Positions 7,333-17,150 are shown, counted from the stretch's first letter. The stretch: 64,000 nt of DNA from JBPYCR01 sp051846915 (GCF_051846915.1 NZ_JBPYCR010000007.1:57463-121462); one strand, 5' to 3'. A program made the numbers and translations. The notes: generated by a model not told the origin, from the letters alone.

Positions 7333-9546
7333 ATGCACATACTTGTCCTTCTATTCTTATCGTTATCCCAGCTTATTTTTACGCCTGATACCATTGACGC
7401 GTCAACAGAACAACAAGATCAGGATTCTATCATTATAGAGGTAGAAGGGGATCCAAGTGAACATGAGGAATACTTGGAATTGCATCATCCCTTCGTGAAA
7501 GTGGTAGCTGTTTATGACACGCTATTCACCGGTATCGCATTACAAGGGAAGCCGGAAAAATTGGTTAGGGCAGGTCGTCAGGATTTTGTCAAAGCCGTCC
7601 ATCCTGTCCATACATACAAAACAATGCAAAATCCGATCAACATGCCGAACGAATATGAACTATTCGGCAAATCAAATGTTGTCCTTCCTTCTGCCATAAA
7701 TGATACGAATTACACAGGGAAAGGAGTTAAAGTGGGGGTGGTTGATACCGGCATCGATTATAATCATCCTGATCTAAATGCAAATTACAAAGGTGGTTAT
7801 GATGTTGTTGATTTGGATGACGATCCAATGGAAACACAACCGTCTGAAGGAATGCCAACTGCTCATGGCACCCATGTATCGGGGATTATCGCATCAAATG
7901 GAAGTCTGAAAGGTGTGGCTCCAGATGCGGATATTTATGCTTATCGGGCATTGGGTCCTGGCGGAGCAGGTAGTTCGATTCAGGTTATTGCCGCAATGGA
8001 ACAAGCTGTGAAAGATGGAATGGATATTATTAATTTATCGCTTGGCAATACGGTGAATGGACCGGATTATCCGACAAGCAAAGCGGTGAATAAAGCAGTA
8101 GAGCTTGGAACAGCAGTTGTCATAGCTAATGGTAATGACGGGCCGGACAACTGGACGGTCGGATCTCCTGCTACAGCATCAAAAGCAGTTGGAGTCGGAG
8201 CGGCAACTAATCCGCAGAAAATCCCTTATATATATGAGCCTTTAAATGAAAAAACGATCCAAATATCTCCAGTGGACGGCTCCGTTCCGTGGAACCTGTC
8301 GAAAGATTATCCAATCGTTCGACTCGCTGAACAGGGGGATATAAATGGTAAAATAGCGGTTATAACACGATCAGAAACACCTTTTTATGAACTCATTCAA
8401 ACAGCAGAACAAAAAGGCGCGGTTGCGGCAATCATTTATAATAACGATGAGGCATTTCAGGGAGCGATTACAAATGAAGAAGATCCAATTACAATTCCTG
8501 CTGCAGCTATAGCGGGTAATGACGGAAAATGGTTGCTGAATAAAATGAAGACCAAAACATTGTACATGGATACAAGATATGAAGAGATGGAAACAACGAC
8601 AGCTACCTTCAGCTCCAGGGGGCCGGTAACTGTGAACTGGCGAATAAAGCCTGATATTCTCGCACCCGGAACAAATATTTTGAGCACCGTTCCCGGCGGC
8701 TACGATGCTTTTAATGGAACAAGCATGGCAGCTCCCCATGTGACCGGCGCGATTGCCGTCATTAAAGAAGCAAAGCCTAATTGGACAAACAAACAAATTA
8801 TTGGCGCTTTAAAAACAACCGCACAGCCAATAAAAGTAGATGGAGAACTGCTTGAGCCGAACGTTCAGGGGATGGGAAATATTTCAATTAGCCAAGCGTT
8901 ACACACGAAAACAATCATAACTGAGCCATTACTCACTTTTGGAAAAATGGAAGATTATAAAGTAATAAATGAAAGAAATATAACAATCGAAAATATGTCT
9001 GATGCGCCCCAAACCTTCCATTTCAACATTCCGAAGCAGAGAAAAGGATTAACCTTTAAATTACCGCAAAGCTTTACTGTGAAAAAAGGGGAGAAAAAAC
9101 AACTGCCAATTGAATTGACTACAATTCCTTCCCTTATAAATGAAGGGATCTATCAAGACTGGATTGTACTTGAAAGTAAAGATACGGAAAAAACAATCCA
9201 TTTACCGTATTTATTCGTTAATCAAACAGCAGACTATGAAAAGGCAACAGGCTTTCAATTTTCATTGAACCCTTTTTCCGATAATCATACATATACATAC
9301 CAGTTGTATATGACTGAACGTGCAAATAAAGTTGACGTCCATCTATATGATGCTGAATCACTCTTGTATAAACAAAAGCTACTTACATTAAAAGATGTTG
9401 ACATTGGGATGAATAAAGGGGAAATAGAGAATGTAAAAATTAATCCAGGCTACTATAAAGCAGTCATTACCGTCGAACTGGAAAGTGGAGCTTATGAAAG
9501 CCATGAAACAGAGCTGATGATAGATGGTGCTCAGCCGAATAAGTAA
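7333..9546 (+). CDS. secreted subtilisin-like serine protease (Vpr-like, with PA domain)
   Basis: Extracellular S8 peptidase of 737 residues. A signal peptide (about 1-23) precedes an inhibitor I9-like propeptide (about 30-95). The catalytic domain has Asp138 in VGVVDTGIDYNHPDL, His178 in AHGTHVSGI and Ser464 in FNGTSMAAPHV, with the oxyanion Asn in ANGNDGP (268). A protease-associated insertion occupies about 310-410 (AVITRSETPFYEL, GAVAAIIYNND), as in the minor extracellular protease Vpr. A beta-rich C-terminal extension follows the catalytic core. The ATG follows AAAAAAGG. Directly upstream are a run of C residues and repeat copy 1. It is shorter than B. subtilis Vpr. The substrate is unknown; secretion is inferred from the leader. 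Confidence 0.93.
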   Translation: MHILVLLFLSLSQLIFTPDTIDASTEQQDQDSIIIEVEGDPSEHEEYLELHHPFVKVVAVYDTLFTGIALQGKPEKLVRAGRQDFVKAVHPVHTYKTMQNPINMPNEYELFGKSNVVLPSAINDTNYTGKGVKVGVVDTGIDYNHPDLNANYKGGYDVVDLDDDPMETQPSEGMPTAHGTHVSGIIASNGSLKGVAPDADIYAYRALGPGGAGSSIQVIAAMEQAVKDGMDIINLSLGNTVNGPDYPTSKAVNKAVELGTAVVIANGNDGPDNWTVGSPATASKAVGVGAATNPQKIPYIYEPLNEKTIQISPVDGSVPWNLSKDYPIVRLAEQGDINGKIAVITRSETPFYELIQTAEQKGAVAAIIYNNDEAFQGAITNEEDPITIPAAAIAGNDGKWLLNKMKTKTLYMDTRYEEMETTTATFSSRGPVTVNWRIKPDILAPGTNILSTVPGGYDAFNGTSMAAPHVTGAIAVIKEAKPNWTNKQIIGALKTTAQPIKVDGELLEPNVQGMGNISISQALHTKTIITEPLLTFGKMEDYKVINERNITIENMSDAPQTFHFNIPKQRKGLTFKLPQSFTVKKGEKKQLPIELTTIPSLINEGIYQDWIVLESKDTEKTIHLPYLFVNQTADYEKATGFQFSLNPFSDNHTYTYQLYMTERANKVDVHLYDAESLLYKQKLLTLKDVDIGMNKGEIENVKINPGYYKAVITVELESGAYESHETELMIDGAQPNK

Positions 9547-9881
9547 AGAGTTTTTTAAGCGACTAAATACCAAAAAAATGTTCACAAAAATGTCATCCTT
9601 TCGACAGGATTCTTCCTTTATAATGGCAAAGGGGCAGAGCAAAAAGCATGTAAGGTGTACGCTTTTATACCCTTATTGTCAATAACTGATACTAATTGAC
9701 AATGCTGTATCGCTAAGGTAGAATTGCAAGGTGTGGATTGTATTATTTTATACTGCATAACTATGTGCTTTCTGAAGGAAAAACAGTATGAAAAATACAA
9801 GAGCAAAAGTTCTTCCTGCAAAAATTAGTTTTTGCGGACAGTTTTCTATTACTTTAATGATTTAGAAGAGAAGAGTGAGGA
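9547..9881. other. intergenic region upstream of the atp operon
   Basis: It holds a strong sigma-A promoter candidate (9696-9724) and a long leader of roughly 150 nt. No convincing gene is seen; the minus-strand open frame here lacks a recognisable family and a good start. Confidence 0.6.
9696..9724 (+). promoter_or_regulatory. sigma-A promoter of the atp operon
   Basis: TTGACA, a 17-bp spacer and TAGAAT give a near-consensus vegetative promoter about 160 bp before atpI. Confidence 0.75.
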
Positions 9882-10244
9882 ATGTTGAATTATGAAAGAA
9901 TGGTTGTTCGACAACGAAAGTGGATGCTCTATCTTCTCGCACTTTTAGTACTTGGGGCTGGGCTTACACCTTACACAAGCATTTTTTTCGGGCTTGTCTT
10001 AGGAAGTATCATTAGCTTTTATAATTTAAGCTTAATGCAAAAGAAAATAAATGATTTTTCCGAAGCCGTAGAGAAAAAAAAGAAGGCAAGGGGACTTGGC
10101 ACATTGTCCCGCTTAGCTGCCGTTGCCTTAGGAGTACTTATCGTAGTTCGCTTTGAAGAAAATATCGATTTAATCGGTTTTATTGCTGGGTTAATGACAG
10201 CGTACTTTGTCATTATGCTGGATTTTATTTTGTTTAACAGATAG
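9882..10244 (+). CDS. atpI: ATP synthase subunit I
   Basis: Small hydrophobic protein of 120 residues at the head of the atp operon, thought to help assemble the c-ring or act in Mg2+ handling in Bacillus. Four membrane segments are visible: two in about residues 15-50 and two near 80-118, separated by a lysine-rich loop (VEKKKKARG). Identity rests on position, size and topology. The ATG at 9882 is very close to GAGTGAGG; an in-frame ATG at 9900 with looser spacing is an alternative start. A gap of 195 bp separates it from atpB, longer than the other spacings in the operon. Confidence 0.85.
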   Translation: MLNYERMVVRQRKWMLYLLALLVLGAGLTPYTSIFFGLVLGSIISFYNLSLMQKKINDFSEAVEKKKKARGLGTLSRLAAVALGVLIVVRFEENIDLIGFIAGLMTAYFVIMLDFILFNR

Positions 10245-10439
10245 GGGATGGCAACCGCTCCCCAGCTGTACAACAACACGGCAACTAAAAGTTTACTGCC
10301 GCTGTTTTTCACTTAAGTAGATTGAGAAGGAATAGTACTTTCTCACTGCATAAGCGTCACAAAGGCCTTCGCCAATACCGACTTGGCGTTGAAGCCGACT
10401 AACTTGAACAAAACTGGTCTGAAAGCGGGGTGAATTTGT

Positions 10440-11162
10440 ATGGATCACGGAGCACCAATTGTGGAAAATGTATTTGGTATTTCCTGGTTGGATTTTAACT
10501 TGTCCAACGTATTGATGATAGCCATTTCGTCACTGATCGTATTTGTCTTATGTGTGCTAGGTGCCAGAAAACTTGAAATGAAACCAACAGGTACACAAAA
10601 TGTAATGGAATGGATTCTTGATTTCATTAAAGGCATGATTAATGACACAATGGACTGGAAAACAGGAAAAACCTTTCTTCCGCTAGCACTTACATTATTT
10701 ACTTACATTTTAGTTGGTAATTTGCTTGGCGTTATTACAAATGGGGTGTTTGGAGATGAGGTATGGTGGAAATCACCGACAGCCGATCCAGGCATTACAC
10801 TTACCCTATCAACAATGGTCATTTTATTATCTCACTTTTACGGGATAAAGATGCGGGGCGGAAAAGAATACTTCCTTGATTATTTCAGACCAATCCCGGT
10901 ACTGTTTCCGATCAAGTTGATCGAAGAGTTTGCCAATACGTTAACATTAGGTTTACGTCTATTTGGTAACTTGTACGCCGGAGAAGTTCTTTTGGCACTA
11001 TTGGTAGGACTGACTACTTCAGGTGTCTTTGGTTTCCTTGGTGGAGCAATCCCATTCCTCGCATGGCAAGGTTTCAGTATCTTCATTGGAGGAATACAGG
11101 CATTTATATTCACCATGCTGACATTAGTGTTCATTTCACACAAAGTTAGCGACGAACATTAA
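10440..11162 (+). CDS. atpB: ATP synthase Fo subunit a
   Basis: Membrane subunit of 240 residues forming the proton half-channels against the c-ring. The essential Arg is in the conserved LTLGLRLFGNLYAGE segment, and PIPVLFPIKLIEEFANTL precedes it. Several hydrophobic helices run from residue 20 to the end, and the C-terminus has the usual GGIQAFIFTMLTLVFI helix. The ATG follows GCGGGGTGA. The length agrees with Bacillus subunit a. It is cotranscribed with atpE 90 bp downstream. Confidence 0.97.
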   Translation: MDHGAPIVENVFGISWLDFNLSNVLMIAISSLIVFVLCVLGARKLEMKPTGTQNVMEWILDFIKGMINDTMDWKTGKTFLPLALTLFTYILVGNLLGVITNGVFGDEVWWKSPTADPGITLTLSTMVILLSHFYGIKMRGGKEYFLDYFRPIPVLFPIKLIEEFANTLTLGLRLFGNLYAGEVLLALLVGLTTSGVFGFLGGAIPFLAWQGFSIFIGGIQAFIFTMLTLVFISHKVSDEH

Positions 11163-11252
11163 AACATATGTATAACCCAGCTTTAATAGATATTCTGTTG
11201 AAACTGGAAATAATGAATAAATGATATAAAAATTATGAGGAGGATTTATATT

Positions 11253-11459
11253 ATGGGAGCTTTAGCAGCTGCAATTGCAGTAGGATTAGGTGCACTTGGT
11301 GCAGGTATTGGTAACGGTTTGATCGTAAGTCGTACAGTTGAAGGGATTGCTCGTCAACCAGAACTTAGAGGTCAATTGCAAACAACAATGTTTATCGGGG
11401 TTGCGTTGGTAGAAGCTGTGCCGATCATTGGTGTAGTTATCGCATTAATCGTTATGTAA
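11253..11459 (+). CDS. atpE: ATP synthase Fo subunit c
   Basis: Proteolipid of 68 residues forming the rotor ring. Helix 1 carries GLGALGAGIGNG and helix 2 carries the ion-carrying Glu54 in VALVEAVPIIG; the polar loop is ARQPE. The glycine motif is the ordinary neutralophile form, not the alanine-rich form of extreme alkaliphiles. The open frame begins at 11235, but that ATG lies inside the GAGGAGG ribosome site; the ATG at 11253 gives the family start MGALAAAIA. Confidence 0.97.
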   Translation: MGALAAAIAVGLGALGAGIGNGLIVSRTVEGIARQPELRGQLQTTMFIGVALVEAVPIIGVVIALIVM

Positions 11460-11479
11460 CACCTTTTGTATGTGTTTCA

Positions 11480-11518
11480 AAAAGGAGGTTCTGTCGGATT
11501 ATTTGACCGACCTCTTTT
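11480..11518 (+). terminator. hairpin between atpE and atpF
   Basis: AAAAGGAGG and CCTCTTTT pair on the outside, TCGG and CCGA on the inside, with a small bulge. A T run forms part of the right arm. It lies between two cotranscribed genes, so it could protect the atpE message or attenuate read-through rather than end the operon. Confidence 0.45.
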
Positions 11519-11626
11519 AAAGCAAATGGCGAAGCGGATGTTTACCTTCGCCGTTGTGTTTATACGGAGAACAAATAATTGTATTGTCGTTATATATTTA
11601 TGACCGATGTGGAAGGAGTGAATTCT

Positions 11627-12154
11627 GTGCAAGCACTTACGGATTATACACATGTATATGCTGTGTTGGGTGGTCTTCGTGTTGGAGACATGCTCGTTCA
11701 ACTTTTCTTCTTTATCGTATTGCTTATTTTAGTACGCAAGTATGCCTGGGGACCTGTCATGGACATGATGAAAAAACGGGAAGACTATGTTGCAGGTGAA
11801 ATTGAAGCAGCAGAAAAAAGCCGGGCAGAGGCGGAACAAGCATCAAAAGAAGCGGTTGAACAATTAAAGCAAACAAAGCAAGAAGCACAAACAATGATAG
11901 AAGACGCGAAAAATGCTGGTGTAAGACAAGAAAAGGATATCGTTCAATCGGCACGTCTTGAAGCAGATCGAATTAAGAAAGCGGCACAAGAGGAAATCGA
12001 AAACGAAAAAGAGAAAGCAATTCAAGCACTTCAAGATAAAGTGGCTTCACTATCCGTTCTTATTGCAAGTAAAGTAATTGAGAAGGAATTAAGCGCACAG
12101 GATCAAGAAGAATTGATCAATGACTATATTAAAGAGGTAGGAGAAGAGCTATGA
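11627..12154 (+). CDS. atpF: ATP synthase Fo subunit b
   Basis: Peripheral stalk subunit of 175 residues. A single N-terminal membrane helix (LVQLFFFIVLLILVRKYAWGPV) is followed by a long charged helix rich in Glu, Lys, Ala and Gln that dimerises. The frame is open up to 11579, but AAGGAG (11613-11618) sits correctly before GTG 11627, so the longer N-terminus is rejected. The stop overlaps the start of atpH by four bases (ATGA), indicating translational coupling. Confidence 0.93.
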   Translation: MQALTDYTHVYAVLGGLRVGDMLVQLFFFIVLLILVRKYAWGPVMDMMKKREDYVAGEIEAAEKSRAEAEQASKEAVEQLKQTKQEAQTMIEDAKNAGVRQEKDIVQSARLEADRIKKAAQEEIENEKEKAIQALQDKVASLSVLIASKVIEKELSAQDQEELINDYIKEVGEEL

Positions 12155-12693
12155 GTGATGCCGTAGTTGCCAAACGATATGCAGATGCTCTTTTTCAAAT
12201 TGGCGACGAAAAAGCTACATTGGATCAATTAATAGAAGAACTAGGTGTAGTTAAAGAAGTATTCGAAGTGAATGATAGTCTTTTTATATTCCTGAAGCAT
12301 CCTCGTATAAATAACGAGAAAAAGAAACAGTTTCTGGAAGAAGTATTTCAAGGCATCCAGACTGATGTTTTAAACACATTGAAAATTCTTGTAGAACGCC
12401 AGCGTGTGGGTATTATCCCATCTATGGTAGATGACTTTATCCAGCTATACAATGATGCAAAAGGAATTGCAGAAGCTACTGTATACTCTGTTCGGGAACT
12501 ATCGCAAACAGAAAAGAAAGAGTTGGAAGCGTCTTTCGCCAAACGGTTCGATAAAAATACAATTAAAATTAAAAACATTGTTGATCCCGAGCTAATCGGC
12601 GGAATGAAAATTCGCATCGGGAGTACGATTTACGACGGTACCATCAGTGGAAAATTAAAACGTATGGAACGAAGTATTGTAACTGTAAACTAA
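12151..12693 (+). CDS. atpH: ATP synthase F1 subunit delta
   Basis: OSCP/delta subunit of 180 residues linking the peripheral stalk to the top of F1. Family features are the N-terminal VVAKRYADALFQI helix and the C-terminal DPELIGGMKIRIGSTIYDGTI segment. The start overlaps the end of atpF by four bases, so it is probably translated by coupling. The length is normal. Confidence 0.96.
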   Translation: MSDAVVAKRYADALFQIGDEKATLDQLIEELGVVKEVFEVNDSLFIFLKHPRINNEKKKQFLEEVFQGIQTDVLNTLKILVERQRVGIIPSMVDDFIQLYNDAKGIAEATVYSVRELSQTEKKELEASFAKRFDKNTIKIKNIVDPELIGGMKIRIGSTIYDGTISGKLKRMERSIVTVN

Positions 12694-12714
12694 TGGAGAT
12701 AGGGGTGAAATGGT

Positions 12715-14229
12715 ATGAGCATTAAAGCTGAAGAAATCAGTACGCTGATAAAACAGCAAATCGAAAATTTCGATTCAGATATTGAAGTAAGTGATATCGG
12801 AACCGTTATTGAAATCGGTGACGGGATCGCACGTGCTCATGGCCTTGACAATGTTATGGCCGGTGAACTCGTCGAATTTTCGAACGGTGTTATCGGTATG
12901 GCACAAAACCTGGAGGAAAGTAACGTTGGTATCGTTATTCTAGGACCATATACCGAAATTAAAGAAGGCGATGAAGTTCGCCGAACAGGTCGAATTATGC
13001 AAGTACCGGTAGGAGAGGAACTATTGGGTCGTGTTGTCAACCCGCTTGGCCAGCCGATTGACGGGAAAGGTCCTGCTGAAACGACAAAAACACGTCCAAT
13101 TGAATCAGCTGCACCGGGTGTTATGGCTCGTAAATCAGTTGATGAGCCATTGCAGACTGGGATTAAAGCGATCGACGCACTCGTACCAATTGGAAGAGGG
13201 CAGCGTGAGCTTATTATCGGTGACCGTCAAACAGGTAAAACGACTGTAGCAGTGGACACCATCTTAAATCAAGCAGATCAGGATATGATTTGTATCTATG
13301 TAGCGATCGGTCAAAAGGAATCTACAGTTAGAAGCACAGTTGAAACTTTTCGACGCTACGGTGCTCTAGATTATACAATTGTTGTATCTGCAGGAGCGTC
13401 AGAGCCTGCACCATTATTGTATTTGGCTCCATATGCCGGAGTATCAATGGGTGAAGAATTCATGTATAACGGCAAGCACGTACTTGTTGTTTATGATGAC
13501 TTATCCAAGCAGGCAGCTGCATATCGTGAGCTGTCCTTATTGTTGCGCCGTCCACCGGGTCGTGAAGCATTTCCAGGGGATGTATTCTATTTACACTCCC
13601 GTCTATTGGAACGAGCTGCGAAACTAAATGATGATCTTGGCGGAGGTTCTTTAACTGCATTACCTTTCGTTGAAACACAGGCAGGCGATATTTCTGCTTA
13701 TATTCCAACAAACGTTATTTCGATAACGGATGGACAGATTTTCTTACAGTCTGACCTATTTTTCTCAGGGGTTCGTCCGGCGATTAACCCTGGTCTTTCG
13801 GTATCACGTGTTGGTGGTTCCGCACAAATTAAAGCAATGAAAAAAGTAGCGGGAACTTTGCGTCTTGATCTTGCAGCTTTCCGTGAGCTTGAAGCATTTG
13901 CTCAATTCGGTTCTGACCTTGACAAAGCTACACAAGCAAAGTTAAACCGAGGACAACGTACGGTTGAGGTTTTGAAGCAAGGTCTTCATAAACCACTCGT
14001 TGTAGAAAAACAAGTTATGATTATATATGCCTTGACAAGAGGATTCCTTGATGACATTTCAGTAGAAGATATTGTTCGGTTTGAAGAGGAATTCAACATG
14101 TGGCTTGACGGTAATAGCGAAGAATTACTAGCAACGATCCGAGAAACAGGAAAGCTTCCTGAAGATGACGATATGGCAAATGCTATTAATTCGTTCAAGA
14201 AAACATTTTTACCAACAGAAAGTAAATAA
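12715..14229 (+). CDS. atpA: ATP synthase F1 subunit alpha
   Basis: Non-catalytic nucleotide-binding subunit of 504 residues. It shows the N-terminal beta-barrel (GDGIARAHGLDNVMAGE), the P-loop GDRQTGKT near residue 170, the arginine-finger region SDLFFSGVRPAINPGLSVSR and the alpha-specific RELEAFAQFGSDLD. The ATG is 21 bp after atpH, with GGAGATAGGGGTGA as ribosome site. It works with beta subunits as alpha3-beta3. Confidence 0.98.
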   Translation: MSIKAEEISTLIKQQIENFDSDIEVSDIGTVIEIGDGIARAHGLDNVMAGELVEFSNGVIGMAQNLEESNVGIVILGPYTEIKEGDEVRRTGRIMQVPVGEELLGRVVNPLGQPIDGKGPAETTKTRPIESAAPGVMARKSVDEPLQTGIKAIDALVPIGRGQRELIIGDRQTGKTTVAVDTILNQADQDMICIYVAIGQKESTVRSTVETFRRYGALDYTIVVSAGASEPAPLLYLAPYAGVSMGEEFMYNGKHVLVVYDDLSKQAAAYRELSLLLRRPPGREAFPGDVFYLHSRLLERAAKLNDDLGGGSLTALPFVETQAGDISAYIPTNVISITDGQIFLQSDLFFSGVRPAINPGLSVSRVGGSAQIKAMKKVAGTLRLDLAAFRELEAFAQFGSDLDKATQAKLNRGQRTVEVLKQGLHKPLVVEKQVMIIYALTRGFLDDISVEDIVRFEEEFNMWLDGNSEELLATIRETGKLPEDDDMANAINSFKKTFLPTESK

Positions 14230-14327
14230 GAAGGTTGATTATTTAGAATAGAAGGTTTAGAGCTTGAGACAGCAGTTAGACGCCTCATTCTAAACCTGAA
14301 TTCTGCTTTGAAAGGGTGGTGAAAAGC

Positions 14328-15185
14328 TTGGCATCACTTAGAGAGATAAAAGGTCGTATAGATTCAACGACGAAAACAAAACAAATAACGAATGCGATGC
14401 AAATGGTTTCTGCCTCCAAAATGTCGAGAGCAGAAGAAAATGCACGGAAATTTGCTCCATACAGTGATAAGATCCAAGAAGTTGTTGCAAGTATTGCAAA
14501 TAACAACTCGGATGTTTCACACCCCATGTTGAAAAGACGTGACGTAAAAAAGACTGGCTACTTGGTCATTACTTCAGATAGTGGACTTGCAGGTGCATAC
14601 AACAGTAGTGTTTTAAAGCATTTGTACCAGTCCATCCACAAACGTCATAATTCAACAGATGAATATACTGTAATAACCGTTGGGCGAATGGGTTTTGACT
14701 TTTGTACGAAGCGAGATTTACCAGTTTCCCAAAACGTGCTCGGACTATCCGATCAGCCACGATTTGCAGAAATTAAGGAATTGGCATCAAAATCCGTGCA
14801 AATGTACAGCGATGAAGAAATAGATGAGTTAATCATCATTTACAATCATTATGTCAGTGCTATTTCCCAAGTTGTAACAACAAAAACATTGCTTCCAATT
14901 ACGAATATTGAAAGCAGTGGTGCGGCAAGTGATTATGAATATGAGCCAGACCAAGAACAAATTTTAAAAACATTACTGCCACAATATGCGGAAAGTTTGA
15001 TTTATGGTGCATTGCTACAAGCAAAAGCTAGTGAACATGCTGCCCGTATGACGGCAATGAAAAGTGCAACGGATAACGCCGATGACTTGATTGGTGACTT
15101 AACATTATCGTATAACCGTGCTCGCCAAGCGGCTATTACACAAGAAATAACCGAAATAATTGGTGGAGTTGCTGCACTCGAATAA
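14328..15185 (+). CDS. atpG: ATP synthase F1 subunit gamma
   Basis: Central rotor shaft of 285 residues. The N-terminal helix (LREIKGRIDSTTKTKQITNA) and the C-terminal helix (ARQAAITQEITEIIGGVAAL) form the coiled coil inside alpha3-beta3, and a Rossmann-like middle holds TSDSGLAGAYNSSV. The frame is open to GTG 14316, but AAAGGGTGG at 14311-14319 favours TTG 14328, giving the usual start MASLREIK. An 86-bp gap precedes it. Confidence 0.95.
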   Translation: MASLREIKGRIDSTTKTKQITNAMQMVSASKMSRAEENARKFAPYSDKIQEVVASIANNNSDVSHPMLKRRDVKKTGYLVITSDSGLAGAYNSSVLKHLYQSIHKRHNSTDEYTVITVGRMGFDFCTKRDLPVSQNVLGLSDQPRFAEIKELASKSVQMYSDEEIDELIIIYNHYVSAISQVVTTKTLLPITNIESSGAASDYEYEPDQEQILKTLLPQYAESLIYGALLQAKASEHAARMTAMKSATDNADDLIGDLTLSYNRARQAAITQEITEIIGGVAALE

Positions 15186-15219
15186 TAAAGGATTTTGAAA
15201 GAAGTTAGGAGGGAAATCG

Positions 15220-16632
15220 ATGAGTAAAGGACATGTAACACAAATAATGGGACCTGTCGTTGATGTAAAATTCGCAGACGAACAGCTACCTGAAATTTAT
15301 GATGCATTGATCGTCCAGTTGGAAGCTCAGGAAGCAGGTGAGGAAGATACCCTTACTTTGGAAGTGGCATTGCACCTTGGTGATAATGCAGTACGGACAG
15401 TTGCTATGGGCTCAACGGATGGAATTAAGCGCGGATTGGAAGTAACAAGTATGAACGGGCCTATCTCTGTACCGGTCGGCGACGTAACATTAGGACGTGT
15501 ATTTAACGTTTTAGGTGAAAATATTGATCTTGATGAGCCGCTTCCGGAAGACACACGTAAGGATCCGATTCACAGACAGTCTCCACAATTTGAAGACTTA
15601 TCTACAGAAACAGAAATTTTGGAAACAGGTATCAAAGTAGTTGACCTTTTAGCACCATATATTAAAGGTGGAAAAATCGGTTTGTTTGGTGGTGCTGGTG
15701 TAGGTAAAACCGTACTTATTCAGGAGCTTATCAATAACATTGCACAAGAGCATGGCGGTATTTCCGTGTTCGCTGGTGTTGGAGAGCGTACTCGTGAAGG
15801 GAACGACCTTTACTACGAAATGAAAGATTCCGGCGTTATCGAAAAAACAGCAATGGTTTTTGGACAGATGAACGAACCACCTGGTGCACGTATGCGTGTT
15901 GCACTATCAGGACTTACGATGGCAGAATACTTCCGTGACGAGCAAGGACAGGACGTATTGTTGTTTATTGATAACATCTACCGATTTACACAAGCAGGTT
16001 CCGAAGTTTCGGCACTTCTTGGTCGTATGCCATCAGCGGTAGGGTATCAGCCAACACTTGCAACGGAAATGGGACAGTTACAAGAGCGTATTACTTCAAC
16101 AAATAAAGGATCTGTTACATCAATCCAGGCTATTTATGTACCTGCCGATGACTACACAGACCCGGCACCTGCGACGACGTTTGCTCACTTGGATGCAACG
16201 ACAAACCTTGATCGTAAATTATCCGAGCAAGGGATTTATCCTGCGGTTGATCCATTGGCTTCAACTTCTCGCGCACTGGATCCGGAAATTGTTGGTGACG
16301 AACATTATGAAGTGGCAACTGCTGTTCAGCGTACACTTCAGCGTTACCGGGAATTACAGGACATTATTGCCATTTTAGGTATGGATGAATTAAGTGATGA
16401 GGATAAACAAACGGTTGACCGTGCACGCCGTATTCAGTTCTTCCTATCACAAAACTTCCACGTAGCTGAGCAGTTTACCGGCCAAAAAGGGTCATATGTA
16501 CAGGTTAGTGAAACAGTTCAAGGATTCAAAGAAATTCTTGAAGGAAAATATGATGACCTGCCAGAGGACGCATTCCGTTTGGTCGGCCGTATTGAAGAAG
16601 TAGTGGAAAAAGCAAAAGGAATGGAAGTTTAA
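15220..16632 (+). CDS. atpD: ATP synthase F1 subunit beta
   Basis: Catalytic subunit of 470 residues. The P-loop GGAGVGKT spans residues 157-164, the catalytic Glu is in VGERTREGND, Walker B is VLLFIDNIYRFTQ, and the DELSD region (DELSDEDKQTV) contacts gamma and epsilon. The DNIYRF sequence has Tyr where most bacteria have Phe, a mild variant. The ATG follows TTAGGAGGGAAATCG. Confidence 0.98.
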   Translation: MSKGHVTQIMGPVVDVKFADEQLPEIYDALIVQLEAQEAGEEDTLTLEVALHLGDNAVRTVAMGSTDGIKRGLEVTSMNGPISVPVGDVTLGRVFNVLGENIDLDEPLPEDTRKDPIHRQSPQFEDLSTETEILETGIKVVDLLAPYIKGGKIGLFGGAGVGKTVLIQELINNIAQEHGGISVFAGVGERTREGNDLYYEMKDSGVIEKTAMVFGQMNEPPGARMRVALSGLTMAEYFRDEQGQDVLLFIDNIYRFTQAGSEVSALLGRMPSAVGYQPTLATEMGQLQERITSTNKGSVTSIQAIYVPADDYTDPAPATTFAHLDATTNLDRKLSEQGIYPAVDPLASTSRALDPEIVGDEHYEVATAVQRTLQRYRELQDIIAILGMDELSDEDKQTVDRARRIQFFLSQNFHVAEQFTGQKGSYVQVSETVQGFKEILEGKYDDLPEDAFRLVGRIEEVVEKAKGMEV

Positions 16633-16725
16633 ATTAGGAGCACTTGGACTGAGTATTGAATTACTTGCTCATAAAAGAACGTGATTTTAAGCCCGATGCT
16701 TCAATAGTCTCTGGGAGGGGTTACA

Positions 16726-17121
16726 TTGAAAACTCTAACGGTGAGTGTTGTTACTCCTGATGGCCCTGTTTTGGAAGATGACTTCGAGATGATTAGTTGT
16801 AAAGCAGAAAATGGAGAACTTGGTATTTTACCTGGACACATTCCAATGGTTGCCCCATTAACAATTAGTTCTGTTCGCTTAAAGCGAGGCAGCGATGAGG
16901 AAAAGATTGCTGTAAATGGTGGATTTTTGGAAGTTCGTCCCGACAAAATAACCGTTCTTGCCCAATCAGCGGAAAAGCCTTCCGAGATTGATGTTACACG
17001 TGCCGAAAAAGCAAAGGAACGTGCGGAGCAACTGCTACAGTCAAATCAAGACCAAGTCGATTTCCAACGGGCTGAATTGGCACTCAAACGAGCAATGAAC
17101 CGTTTAGATCTTGCGAAATAA
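16726..17121 (+). CDS. atpC: ATP synthase F1 subunit epsilon
   Basis: Subunit of 131 residues that couples the rotor to the c-ring and inhibits ATP hydrolysis. It has the N-terminal beta sandwich (ENGELGILPGHIPMV) and a C-terminal two-helix domain (AEKAKERAEQLL, AELALKRAMNRLDLAK). It starts at TTG 16726 after GGGAGGGG; no better ATG exists. It is the last gene of the atp operon and is followed by a strong terminator. Confidence 0.95.
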   Translation: MKTLTVSVVTPDGPVLEDDFEMISCKAENGELGILPGHIPMVAPLTISSVRLKRGSDEEKIAVNGGFLEVRPDKITVLAQSAEKPSEIDVTRAEKAKERAEQLLQSNQDQVDFQRAELALKRAMNRLDLAK

Positions 17122-17150
17122 CGTTAAGATAAATTAAAATGGTCATTTGT

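Noticed and set aside
9618..9821. Minus-strand frame upstream of atpI
   Set aside because: It covers the atp promoter and leader and shows no family resemblance.
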